DNA of 64,000 bases from Pseudomonas sp. (lineage in GTDB: Bacteria; Pseudomonadota; Gammaproteobacteria; Pseudomonadales; Pseudomonadaceae), in contig NZ_JASLGE010000043.1 in assembly GCF_030150285.1 (NCBI RefSeq), positions 149,369 to 213,368 on the forward strand, in the 5' to 3' direction. How positions within the stretch are numbered: position 1 is the stretch's first letter; every line of letters starts with the position of its first letter. The position numbers were made by a program, and so were the translations under genes. The notes beneath the pieces are model-generated. The model worked only from the letters and a program-made list of their open reading frames with translations, was not told the DNA's origin and made no database searches. This document shows, one piece after another, positions 8,610 to 16,217 of this stretch.

Positions 8610-9595
8610 CGGTGGCTCCTGATACGCGGGTCAAGCCAGCTTTGCAGCAGGTCCACCAGTACATTGGTGACAATCACCAGCAGCGAGGACACCAGCAAAA
8701 TACCCAGCAGCACGTTGTAGTCGCGCGCCATGACCGCGTCATAGGCCAAACGGCCCAGGCCCGGCAGGCTGAACACGGTTTCGATCACCACCGCCCCGCC
8801 CAGCATGCCGCCCAGGTGCAGGCCGGCCATGGTGGTGATGGGCAGCAGCGCGTTGCGCAGCACATGTTTAAAGGTGATGACCCACGGCGACAGGCCCTTG
8901 GCTGTGGCGGTGCGCACGTAGTCCTGGGCACCGGCTTCGAGCATCGAGGCGCGCGTCAGGCGGGCGTAGATGGCGATATAGATCAGCGCCAGTGAGCAGG
9001 CCGGCAGTGCCATATAACGCAAGGTGTCGAGCAGGGCGGGCCAGCCCTTGAGGTCGGCACCGATGGTGCCCGCGCCGCCGGTGGGCAACCAGCCGAGCTT
9101 GACCGAGAACACCACGATCAGCATCAGGCCGATCCAGAACCCGGGCACTGAATAAAAGAATTGTGAGCACACCGACAGCACGCGGTCCGGCCAGCGGCCT
9201 TGCCAGTGCGCCATCAGCATGCCCAAGGCGATGCCCACCGCCAGTGAAACCACCAGCGCCAGCAGCATCAGCGTCAGGGTGGTGCCCAGGCGCTGTGAAA
9301 TCAGGGACTCCACCGTTGCGCCGTAGCGTGGCGAATGGCCGAGGTTAAAGTGCGCCAGGTTGCTCAAGTACTGCCACAACTGAACCAGCATCGGCTGGTC
9401 CAGGCCAAATTGACTGCGCAAGGCCGCCAGGCTTTCCTGGGTGGCCGAACCGGATTCCCCGGCCATCACATCGGCCGCATCACCGGGAGCCAATTGCAGT
9501 AAGAGAAAGTTGATTAACAAAATACCGAGCATGGTCGGCAGGGTATGCAAAAGCGCACGCCAAATGGCGTGACTGAACGTCAGCAGGATTTTCAT
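8606..9595 (-). CDS. ABC transporter permease, DppB/OppB type
   Basis: 329 aa with the typical DppB layout: a first transmembrane helix (TMLGILLINFLLLQLAPGDAADV), a periplasmic loop (LRSQFGLDQPMLVQLWQYL), five further helices and an EAA coupling loop (YVRTATAKGLSPWVITFKHVLRNALLP). It is the first gene of the minus-strand operon permease B, permease C, broken reductase, binding protein. It is divergent from the DszC-like gene at 9874, and a 278-bp AT-rich regulatory gap lies between them. The paralogous permease is at 22143-23162. The transported ligand is inferred from context only. Confidence 0.93.
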   Translation of the reverse strand: MKILLTFSHAIWRALLHTLPTMLGILLINFLLLQLAPGDAADVMAGESGSATQESLAALRSQFGLDQPMLVQLWQYLSNLAHFNLGHSPRYGATVESLISQRLGTTLTLMLLALVVSLAVGIALGMLMAHWQGRWPDRVLSVCSQFFYSVPGFWIGLMLIVVFSVKLGWLPTGGAGTIGADLKGWPALLDTLRYMALPACSLALIYIAIYARLTRASMLEAGAQDYVRTATAKGLSPWVITFKHVLRNALLPITTMAGLHLGGMLGGAVVIETVFSLPGLGRLAYDAVMARDYNVLLGILLVSSLLVIVTNVLVDLLQSWLDPRIRSHR

Positions 9596-9636
9596 GGGTT
9601 AATTCCATCAAGTGCGCTGCTATATAACGGGTTGCT

Positions 9637-9676
9637 TATAACCATTGTCAATAAATTAAAAAGTTCTATGGTTATA
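9637..9676. promoter_or_regulatory. Inverted repeat in the divergent promoter region
   Basis: A perfect 9-bp inverted repeat, TATAACCAT at 9637-9645 and ATGGTTATA at 9668-9676, is separated by 22 bp in the AT-rich gap between the divergent permease and DszC-like genes. The left arm belongs to TTATAACCATTGTCA (9636-9650), which matches TTATAACCCTTGTTA at 11184-11198, upstream of the first TonB receptor, at 13 of 15 positions. This looks like a regulator site, perhaps for a LysR-type sulfur regulator such as CysB, but the regulator is not shown by the sequence. The rest of the 9596-9873 gap shows nothing else certain. Confidence 0.45.
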
Positions 9677-9873
9677 CAATTTCACGTATCTAAGCATAGA
9701 TAAAAACGATATACGCGCGCCGATAGCCAATGATTGACGGGGTCTAAGTGGACTATTACTGTCGGCCTCCAGTCATACCCGCAATACGTGAAAAGTTAAA
9801 CTCAACACAAAAAGTTATAAGGTCTGCCAATAACGGGCAGGGCACTTTAATTGGCTCGTTAGATGAGGCAAGT

Positions 9874-11115
9874 GTGACGCTTAATCAAACTCAAGAAGTT
9901 CGCTCAATCCCGCCTGTGCCCTCAACGGTCGACGGGTTAACCGGGTTGTTGGCGCGTATTCCGGCGCTGGTCAATGAGATCGCCCAAGGGGCTTCTCGGC
10001 GTGACCTGGAGCGCGAATTACCGTTCGCCGCCTTTGCCCTGATTCGCCAGGCCGGGCTCGGTGCGCTGCGCATTCCCCAGGCATTGGGCGGGCCGGGGGG
10101 CAGTGTCAGTGACTACATCGAGGTGATCGCGGCTCTGGCCAGTGCCGACCCGAATGTGGCCCATGCCTTGCGTTCGCATTTCAACTTTACAGAAGCGGTC
10201 GTCCATAGCCCGGACAGCGCCGAAAAACGCGATTACGTGGCTAAAATCCTGAATGGCCAGTTGTTTGCCGGGGCGCACACCGAAGTCGGCGCGCCGCTGG
10301 GCACCCTGGCGACGCGCCTGACCCGCGACGGTGAAGGCTACCGCCTGAACGGCAAAAAATGGTACGCCACCGGCTCGGCCTACGCCGATTATCTGTCCTT
10401 CTCGGCCATCGACGACCAAGGCCAACTGATTTCCGTGCTGCTGCCCGCTGACCGGGAAGGGATCCAGGTGCTGGACGACTGGGACGGCATGGGCCAGCGC
10501 CTGACGGCCAGCGGCGGGGTGCTGCTGGACAATGTGCAGGTGTTTGCCGATGAACTGAAAAGCCGTGGCCACAACGCCGACGTGGGCCGCCATTGCTCGA
10601 CGTTGCGCCAGTTGCACCTGGCCGCGTGCGCGGGCGGGGTGGTGCGTAATATTCATCAAGATGCCCTCGGTTATGTGCGCAAACAGGCCCGCGCGGCCAT
10701 GCACAGCCCGGCGGCTGTGGCCCGCGACGACCACTTTGTGCAGCAAGTGGTGGGCGAAATTGCGGCGAACACCTATGCGGTGGATGCGTTGATTGCCCAC
10801 ACCGCCCGTATTCTGGAGCGCAGTTCCCAGGCGTTACTGGCCAATGACCCGGTGCTGGACCAACAGTTAATTGAAGCGTCGGTCAGTAATGCCCAACTGC
10901 AAGTCGTGGTTGCCAAACTGGCCCTGCGTTCGGCCGAGGTCATGTTTGAAGTCGGGGGCGGCTCTGCCACTTCGCGCACTTACAACTTTGACCGCCACTG
11001 GCGAAATATTCGCACGGTGTTAAACCATAACCCGTTATTGCATAAAGCTCGTGTGGTGGGTGACTTTTATATTAATGAAACCACCACGCACTTGCGCGAA
11101 GGTCTGGTTTTTTAA
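9874..11115 (+). CDS. DszC/SfnB-type flavin monooxygenase (acyl-CoA dehydrogenase fold)
   Basis: 413 aa from the GTG at 9874, which follows TGAGG by 5 bp. A GTG at 9748 would add 42 residues encoded by AT-rich, intergenic-looking sequence and is less likely. The chain has the acyl-CoA dehydrogenase fold. The segment DDWDGMGQRLTASGGVLLDN is characteristic of the DszC/SfnB branch, whose members use reduced flavin and O2 on sulfur compounds (dibenzothiophene to its sulfone in DszC). The C-terminal RTYNFDRHWRNIRTVLNHNP is also typical. It is the first of four + strand genes ending with two LLM monooxygenases. A paralog lies at 18927-20111. Hand count: four Met and two Cys. The substrate is inferred only to be an organosulfur compound. 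Confidence 0.82.
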   Translation: MTLNQTQEVRSIPPVPSTVDGLTGLLARIPALVNEIAQGASRRDLERELPFAAFALIRQAGLGALRIPQALGGPGGSVSDYIEVIAALASADPNVAHALRSHFNFTEAVVHSPDSAEKRDYVAKILNGQLFAGAHTEVGAPLGTLATRLTRDGEGYRLNGKKWYATGSAYADYLSFSAIDDQGQLISVLLPADREGIQVLDDWDGMGQRLTASGGVLLDNVQVFADELKSRGHNADVGRHCSTLRQLHLAACAGGVVRNIHQDALGYVRKQARAAMHSPAAVARDDHFVQQVVGEIAANTYAVDALIAHTARILERSSQALLANDPVLDQQLIEASVSNAQLQVVVAKLALRSAEVMFEVGGGSATSRTYNFDRHWRNIRTVLNHNPLLHKARVVGDFYINETTTHLREGLVF

Positions 11116-11253
11116 CAGGCCATAAACACCTTTCTTGTCATACCCCGCAGTCAATAGCGCACGCCCCCACCAGGTACCGCCTCTTATAACCCTTGTTACA
11201 TGGCCAGGAATGTCCACCACGCCAGCAATGAATTGATTTTTTGCAGGTAGTTC

Positions 11254-13776
11254 ATGACGGTTCAATTAAATACCCCGCGCACGGCCCTTGGTTTAAGTGT
11301 ATCCATCGGCATTATCACGCTGTGCACAGGTGCCGTGGCATTCGCGGATCAAACCGCTGCGCCCCAGGCGAAACCAGACCAGGCGCTGGAAACCGTGGTG
11401 GTCACCGGCTCGCGGGCCGAGTCGCGCACCGTGGCACAAAGCCTGGTGCCCATTGATGTGATCAGCGCCGACGACCTGGCGCGCTCCGGCAAACAGAACC
11501 TGCGTGATGCCTTGGCAGCGCAAGTGCCGTCTTACACCAATGACGCGGGTTTTTCCGGTGCCACCGGTATCGCGGTTAAATCGGCCACCTTGCGCGGCCT
11601 GGGCGGTAACGCCGTGTTGGTGCTGGTCAACGGCAAGCGTCGGCACAACACCGCGCAGATCTTTCACCAGTCGGCGTCAACGTCCAATGGCCAGTCGCCG
11701 GTGGACCTTGACCTGATCCCGGTGAGCGCCGTCGACCATATTGAAGTGCTGCGTGACGGCGCGGCGGCGCAGTACGGTTCCGATGCCATTGCGGGGGTGA
11801 TCAATATCATCCTCAAAAGCAACAACACCGGCGGCCAGGCCACCGCGCTCTACGGCCAGTACGGCCAGCGCGTCGGCCACAAGGGCAATTATGGCGCTAC
11901 CGGCGAAACCCTGTTCAACCAGGGGTTCGAGCTGCCCAATGACGGTTTTTTCAACCTCAGCGGTGATATCAAGCTTCAGGAAACCAGCAACGTCGCGGGG
12001 GCCGTACCCGACCGCACCAAAATGTACGCAGGCAATGACCCTCGTGAATACAGCGAAAGCCGGTACCGCCAGATCATGGGCCAGCCCCGTGCACAAACCT
12101 ACAGCTTTGCCTACAACGCCGAACTGCCGCTCAACGATGCGCTTGATTTCTACTCGTTCAGCACCTTCAGCCACCGCGATTCAACCGGCTTTGGCACCTA
12201 CCGCACGGCCAACTCGGCGCAGAACATCCCCGAGATCTACCCCGACGGTTTCCTGCCCAAATTCCGCCCCGTAGAGAATGACTACCAAAGCGTCTTCGGC
12301 CTTAAAGGCAACGACGTACTGGGTTGGGACTGGGACCTGTCCACCAGCTATGGCCGCAACGCGGTGAGTTACCACAACGATGACTCATTGAACGCGTCTT
12401 TCGGGCCCGCCAGCCCCACCGACATCGACAACGGCGAAGCCATTGTCAGCCAATGGACCAACAACCTGGACCTGACCCGCTCGTTCGACACCGGCCTGTT
12501 TGAAAGCCCGTTGCGCGTGGCCACCGGCCTGGAATACCGGGTCGACCGCTATCAGATCCGCAAGGGTGAATTCGCCTCGTATGCCGACGGCGGCTATGTG
12601 TACCCGGTGGGTTCGCCCAATGCCGGCAAACGCCCGAGCTCCGGTTCGGCTGGCTGGGGCGGTTTCAGCCCCGAGGCGGCGGGCAGTTGGGACCGCAGTA
12701 ACATCGCCGGTTACGTCGACTTCACCCAGAAGCTGACCTCGGACTGGGAGTTGAGCGCGGCGGGCCGTTTCGAGCATTACAGCGACGTGGGAGACACCGC
12801 CAGCGGCAAGCTCGCGACCCGCTACCAACTGACCCCGACCCTTGCCGTACGCGCCGCCGTCAACAATGGCTTTCGGGCCCCGTCGCTGCAACAGCAGCAC
12901 TTCTCGTCGAGCACGTCAGCCTGGAGCGCCAACCCGGTGACCGGCGTGCTCAGCCAGAACATCACCACCTATGCGCCCCCTGGCTCGGCGGCGGCTGTCG
13001 CCTTGGGTTCCAAGGCGCTCAAACCTGAGAAGTCACGTAACTACAGCATCGGTGTGGTCTCGACGCCGGCCAAAAACCTGGACGTCACGGTCGACCTGTA
13101 CCAGATCGATATTCAGGACCGCATCCTCCAGACCAGCGCCCTGAGCGGCGTCAACGACCCGAATATTGCCGCGCTGTTGGCCAACGCCGGGTTGAGCACG
13201 CAGCAGAGCGTGGCTTACTACGGCAACCTGGCCGACACCCGCACCCGTGGCATCGACCTGGTGGCCGACTACCGCGCCGACTACGGCTCCCATGGGCGCG
13301 GCAAGTGGACGCTGACCAGCACCCAGAGCCTGCAGGACATTCGCAAAATCCACGAACCGGAGTCGCTGGCCAGCACCGGCGTGGAGGTCTTGGGCCGCGA
13401 CAAACGCGGCAACCTCACCAGCGCGTTCCCGAAAAACAAAACCTCGCTGTCCCACACCTGGTTCATCGACGACTTTGAAATAGCGATCAAGGAAACCCGC
13501 TATTCCGCCGTCACCGGCCAGAGCTACTACAACCCCAACCGTGACGAAAAGGTCAAACCGGCGTTTCTCACCGACCTGGACGTGGCCTACAACCTCAGCG
13601 ACCAACTCAAGGTGTCGGTGGGCGGGCAGAACATCTTCAACAAACGCCCTGAGCAGCTCAGCGATCAAGCCAAGCTCTACTACTTCATGCCTGTCGATAA
13701 CCCGGCGTACAGCTGGTTCTCACCCTACGGCGTGGACGGTGGCTACTACTACGCGCGCCTCGACTATTTCTGGTAA
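11254..13776 (+). CDS. TonB-dependent receptor (sulfur-poor, organosulfur locus)
   Basis: 840 aa. A signal peptide (hydrophobic SIGIITLCTGAVAFA) is followed by a TonB-box-like ETVVVTGSR, a plug domain with LRDGAAAQYGSDAIAGVIN, and a beta-barrel ending in the aromatic C-terminus YYYARLDYFW used for outer-membrane insertion. It should import a bulky or scarce ligand with TonB energy. The gene lies between the DszC-like and LLM monooxygenase genes. Hand count: four Met and one Cys (in the signal peptide) in 840 residues, very low compared with the siderophore receptor at 60268. The paralog at 16218-18761 has the same plug motif. There is no N-terminal signalling domain, so it is not of the FecA type. 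Confidence 0.92.
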   Translation: MTVQLNTPRTALGLSVSIGIITLCTGAVAFADQTAAPQAKPDQALETVVVTGSRAESRTVAQSLVPIDVISADDLARSGKQNLRDALAAQVPSYTNDAGFSGATGIAVKSATLRGLGGNAVLVLVNGKRRHNTAQIFHQSASTSNGQSPVDLDLIPVSAVDHIEVLRDGAAAQYGSDAIAGVINIILKSNNTGGQATALYGQYGQRVGHKGNYGATGETLFNQGFELPNDGFFNLSGDIKLQETSNVAGAVPDRTKMYAGNDPREYSESRYRQIMGQPRAQTYSFAYNAELPLNDALDFYSFSTFSHRDSTGFGTYRTANSAQNIPEIYPDGFLPKFRPVENDYQSVFGLKGNDVLGWDWDLSTSYGRNAVSYHNDDSLNASFGPASPTDIDNGEAIVSQWTNNLDLTRSFDTGLFESPLRVATGLEYRVDRYQIRKGEFASYADGGYVYPVGSPNAGKRPSSGSAGWGGFSPEAAGSWDRSNIAGYVDFTQKLTSDWELSAAGRFEHYSDVGDTASGKLATRYQLTPTLAVRAAVNNGFRAPSLQQQHFSSSTSAWSANPVTGVLSQNITTYAPPGSAAAVALGSKALKPEKSRNYSIGVVSTPAKNLDVTVDLYQIDIQDRILQTSALSGVNDPNIAALLANAGLSTQQSVAYYGNLADTRTRGIDLVADYRADYGSHGRGKWTLTSTQSLQDIRKIHEPESLASTGVEVLGRDKRGNLTSAFPKNKTSLSHTWFIDDFEIAIKETRYSAVTGQSYYNPNRDEKVKPAFLTDLDVAYNLSDQLKVSVGGQNIFNKRPEQLSDQAKLYYFMPVDNPAYSWFSPYGVDGGYYYARLDYFW

Positions 13777-13781
13777 CCGCG

Positions 13782-13813
13782 GGGGTGCGCCGGCCTCGTC
13801 GTCGTTGCACCCC
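13782..13813 (+). terminator. Hairpin between receptor and monooxygenase genes (possible attenuator)
   Basis: GGGGTGC at 13782-13788 pairs with GCACCCC at 13807-13813, followed by only a short T run. It lies directly after the TonB receptor stop and before the ribosome-binding site of the next gene. It could reduce read-through into the monooxygenase genes or stabilise the upstream mRNA. It is too weak to be called a firm terminator. Confidence 0.35.
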
Positions 13814-13845
13814 GGCCTTTGATTCGCCTCAACAAGGACATCGAC

Positions 13846-15012
13846 ATGGCTCACTCTCACGCCCATGACACCTTTCAGCGTGCAGCTTTCCCGACGCCGC
13901 TGGACTTCCCCGACAGCCCCTTGAGCAAAGCCTTCCAGCAGCCGCTGCTGCTGGGGGTGTTTTTGAACATGCAAGACATTCGCCTCAGCAACCACCCGAC
14001 GTCCAACACCTGGACGTTCGACTACAACACCCGCATCGTGCAACAGGCCGAAGCGCTGGGTTTTGAGATTGCGTTCAGCCGCACCCAATGGCTGCCCAAA
14101 GGCGGCTACGACGGCGAAGCCTCGCTGGACTCGTTTATCGCCCTGGGCGCGATGGCGGCCGTGACCCGCAGCATTCTGCTGGTGTCCACCATCCACGTGC
14201 TGTACGGCCCGTTGCACCCGCTGCACATCGCCAAGTACGCGGCCACCCTGGACCACATCGCCAAGGGCCGTTGGGGCATCAACATCGTCACCGGCCACCG
14301 GCCCATCGAGCATGAAATGTTCGGTCGCCCGCAGATCGAACATGACGAGCGCTACCAGTTGGCGGGCGAACTGTTCGACGTACTCAACACCTTGTGGAGC
14401 AGCACCGAAAACTTCAGCTACGAAGGCCGCCACGGCTGGAAAATCAAGGACGGCTACATCACCCCCAAACCGCTGTTTGGCCGCCCGGTGCTGGTCACGG
14501 CGACCGGCTCCGAGGCGGGCATCGACTTTGCGGCCAGCCAGTCCGACCTGGTGTTTATCACCAACGCCTCCGGTGCCGGTATTCGCGAAACCCTCGAAGA
14601 CATTCCCGCCCACGTCCAGCGCATCAAAGCCCGTGCCCGCCAGTTTGGCCGCGAAGTACGCACCCTGATCAACCCGATCATTGTCAGCCGCGACACCGAA
14701 CAGGAAACCCGCGACTACCTCGAAGCCATCGTCGGCAACAAAGTGGCGGGCTCATTCGGCAACCCCAGCGCCTACGCCAGCGATGCCCATGCCTGGCGTG
14801 GCCGCGCAGAGGGTTCGCGCAACACCGGGCTGGGCCTGGGCGGCAATATCGAAATCATCGGCACCCCGGAGCAAGTGGTCGAGCAACTGGTGGCACTCAA
14901 GGCCGCCGGCATCGACGGCGTGCAACTGAACTTCCACGACTTCGCCGTCGACCTGACGCACTTCGGTGAACGCATTCTGCCGCTGCTCAAACAGGCTGGC
15001 TTACGCCTGTGA
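13846..15012 (+). CDS. LLM-class FMN-dependent monooxygenase (SfnG/SsuD superfamily)
   Basis: 388 aa from the ATG at 13846 (MAHSHAHD), 7 bp after AAGGA; an upstream in-frame ATG at 13819 has no good site. It is a luciferase-like TIM-barrel protein. FNYNT-like FDYNTRIVQQAEALGFEIAF and AATLDHIAKGRWGINIVTGHR are the conserved strands around the FMN site of alkanesulfonate/dimethylsulfone monooxygenases. Such enzymes use FMNH2 and O2 to break C-S bonds. It contains four Met and no Cys. It is followed 31 bp later by a second LLM gene of a different subfamily. The acceptor could be a sulfone or sulfonate; the sequence alone does not decide. Confidence 0.88.
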   Translation: MAHSHAHDTFQRAAFPTPLDFPDSPLSKAFQQPLLLGVFLNMQDIRLSNHPTSNTWTFDYNTRIVQQAEALGFEIAFSRTQWLPKGGYDGEASLDSFIALGAMAAVTRSILLVSTIHVLYGPLHPLHIAKYAATLDHIAKGRWGINIVTGHRPIEHEMFGRPQIEHDERYQLAGELFDVLNTLWSSTENFSYEGRHGWKIKDGYITPKPLFGRPVLVTATGSEAGIDFAASQSDLVFITNASGAGIRETLEDIPAHVQRIKARARQFGREVRTLINPIIVSRDTEQETRDYLEAIVGNKVAGSFGNPSAYASDAHAWRGRAEGSRNTGLGLGGNIEIIGTPEQVVEQLVALKAAGIDGVQLNFHDFAVDLTHFGERILPLLKQAGLRL

Positions 15013-15043
15013 CCCGCTCGCCAACGCTCATCAGGAGCCCTTT

Positions 15044-16105
15044 ATGAGTCTCGAATTTATCGGCCACACCAGTACCCGCCGCGGCGCGGAAGTGATCGAA
15101 GCCAGCGGCCCGGTCATCGACAAGGCCTACATCAAACACCTGGCCACGGTGGCTGAAGACAACGGATTTGACCGCCTGCTGATCGGCAGCTTTTCCACCT
15201 GGCCCGACAACCATCAGGTCGCCGCCTACGTGCTGCACAACACCGAACGACTGGGCGTGATGCTGGCCCACCGTCCCGGTTTTGTTGCGCCCACCGTGGC
15301 CGCGCGGCAACTGGCGACCCTGGACCAGTTCAGCGAAGGCCGCCTTGCCGTGCACATCATCAGTGGCGGCACCGACGAAGACCAACAGCGCGACGGCGAC
15401 TTCCTGGCCCACGACGAACGCTACGCCCGTACCGCCGAGTACTTGAACGTGGTGAAGAAGGTCTGGCACAGCGATGAGCCGTTTGATCACCAGGGTGACT
15501 ACTACCGGGTCAAGGGCGCGCAATCGGCGGTCAAGCCCTGGCGCAAAAGCGGCGTGCCGATTTTCTTTGGTGGCTCCTCGGCGGCGGCGTTTGACGTGGC
15601 GGGGCAACATGCCGAGGTGTATGCGCTGTGGGGTGAGTCACTGGCGCAGACCGCCGAAACCATCGCCAACGTACGCACAGCGGCGGCCAAGTATGGCCGT
15701 GAAGAGCAGATTCAATTCCTGTTGGCCTTTCGGCCATTGGTGGCCGACACCGAAGAGGCTGCATGGGCTCGCAGCCGTGAACTGCTGGCGGCGGCGAAAG
15801 CCAAATACCCGGCGGCCCCGGTGTTGCATCAGAACGAAGGCTCCCGCCGCCTGCGCGCGGCGGCGGCCCAGGGCGCGGTGCTGGACGAACGCCTGTGGAC
15901 CGAATTTGCTGCTGCCACGGGCGCGCACGGCAACTCCACGGCGCTGGTGGGCACCGCGCAACAGGTGGCCGATGCCTTGCTGAAGTACCACGCGCTGGGC
16001 GTGAGCAAATTCCTGATCCGGGGTTTTGACCCGGTACCGGACACCTTGACCTTTGGTCGTGACGTCATCCCCTTGGTACGCGCGGCCGTCGCACAGCGCG
16101 CCTGA
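15044..16105 (+). CDS. SsuD-like LLM-class flavin monooxygenase
   Basis: 353 aa from the ATG at 15044, after AGGAG at 15032-15036. The sequence follows alkanesulfonate monooxygenase SsuD (VAPTVAARQLATLDQFSEGRL, then FLAHDERYARTAEYLNVVKKVW and the FFGGSS segment). It would cleave C-S bonds of a sulfonate or sulfone with FMNH2 and O2, releasing sulfite or a sulfinate. It has two Met (one the initiator) and no Cys in 353 residues, an extreme sulfur-sparing composition. No flavin reductase gene is adjacent, so reduced flavin must come from elsewhere in the genome. The natural substrate is unknown. Confidence 0.9.
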   Translation: MSLEFIGHTSTRRGAEVIEASGPVIDKAYIKHLATVAEDNGFDRLLIGSFSTWPDNHQVAAYVLHNTERLGVMLAHRPGFVAPTVAARQLATLDQFSEGRLAVHIISGGTDEDQQRDGDFLAHDERYARTAEYLNVVKKVWHSDEPFDHQGDYYRVKGAQSAVKPWRKSGVPIFFGGSSAAAFDVAGQHAEVYALWGESLAQTAETIANVRTAAAKYGREEQIQFLLAFRPLVADTEEAAWARSRELLAAAKAKYPAAPVLHQNEGSRRLRAAAAQGAVLDERLWTEFAAATGAHGNSTALVGTAQQVADALLKYHALGVSKFLIRGFDPVPDTLTFGRDVIPLVRAAVAQRA

Positions 16106-16141
16106 CACCCCCATCCTTCACCCGACCGCAGCCTGCGTCAG

Positions 16142-16184
16142 CGACTACCTGTAGTCGTTGACGCGCTGCGCGAGGCTACGTCCG
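16142..16184 (+). repeat. Dispersed 36-bp repeat, copy 2, with hairpin
   Basis: 16149-16184 is the inverted counterpart of 5096-5131 (34 of 36 matches). At its left edge CGACTAC (16142-16148) and GTAGTCG (16151-16157) form a tight hairpin. It lies between the convergent LLM monooxygenase and TonB receptor genes, where the hairpin could stop transcription from either side. Confidence 0.65.
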
Positions 16185-16217
16185 ATCGTAAATGGGCAGA
16201 GCCGTATGGTGGGCGGG

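Noticed and set aside
9748..9873. GTG at 9748 as the start of the DszC-like gene
   Set aside because: The added 42 codons are AT-rich and unlike the family; GTG at 9874 has a ribosome site.
9596..9873. Sigma-54 (-24/-12) promoter for the monooxygenase operon, as in sfn genes
   Set aside because: I could not find a TGGCAC-N5-TTGC match in either strand of the gap.
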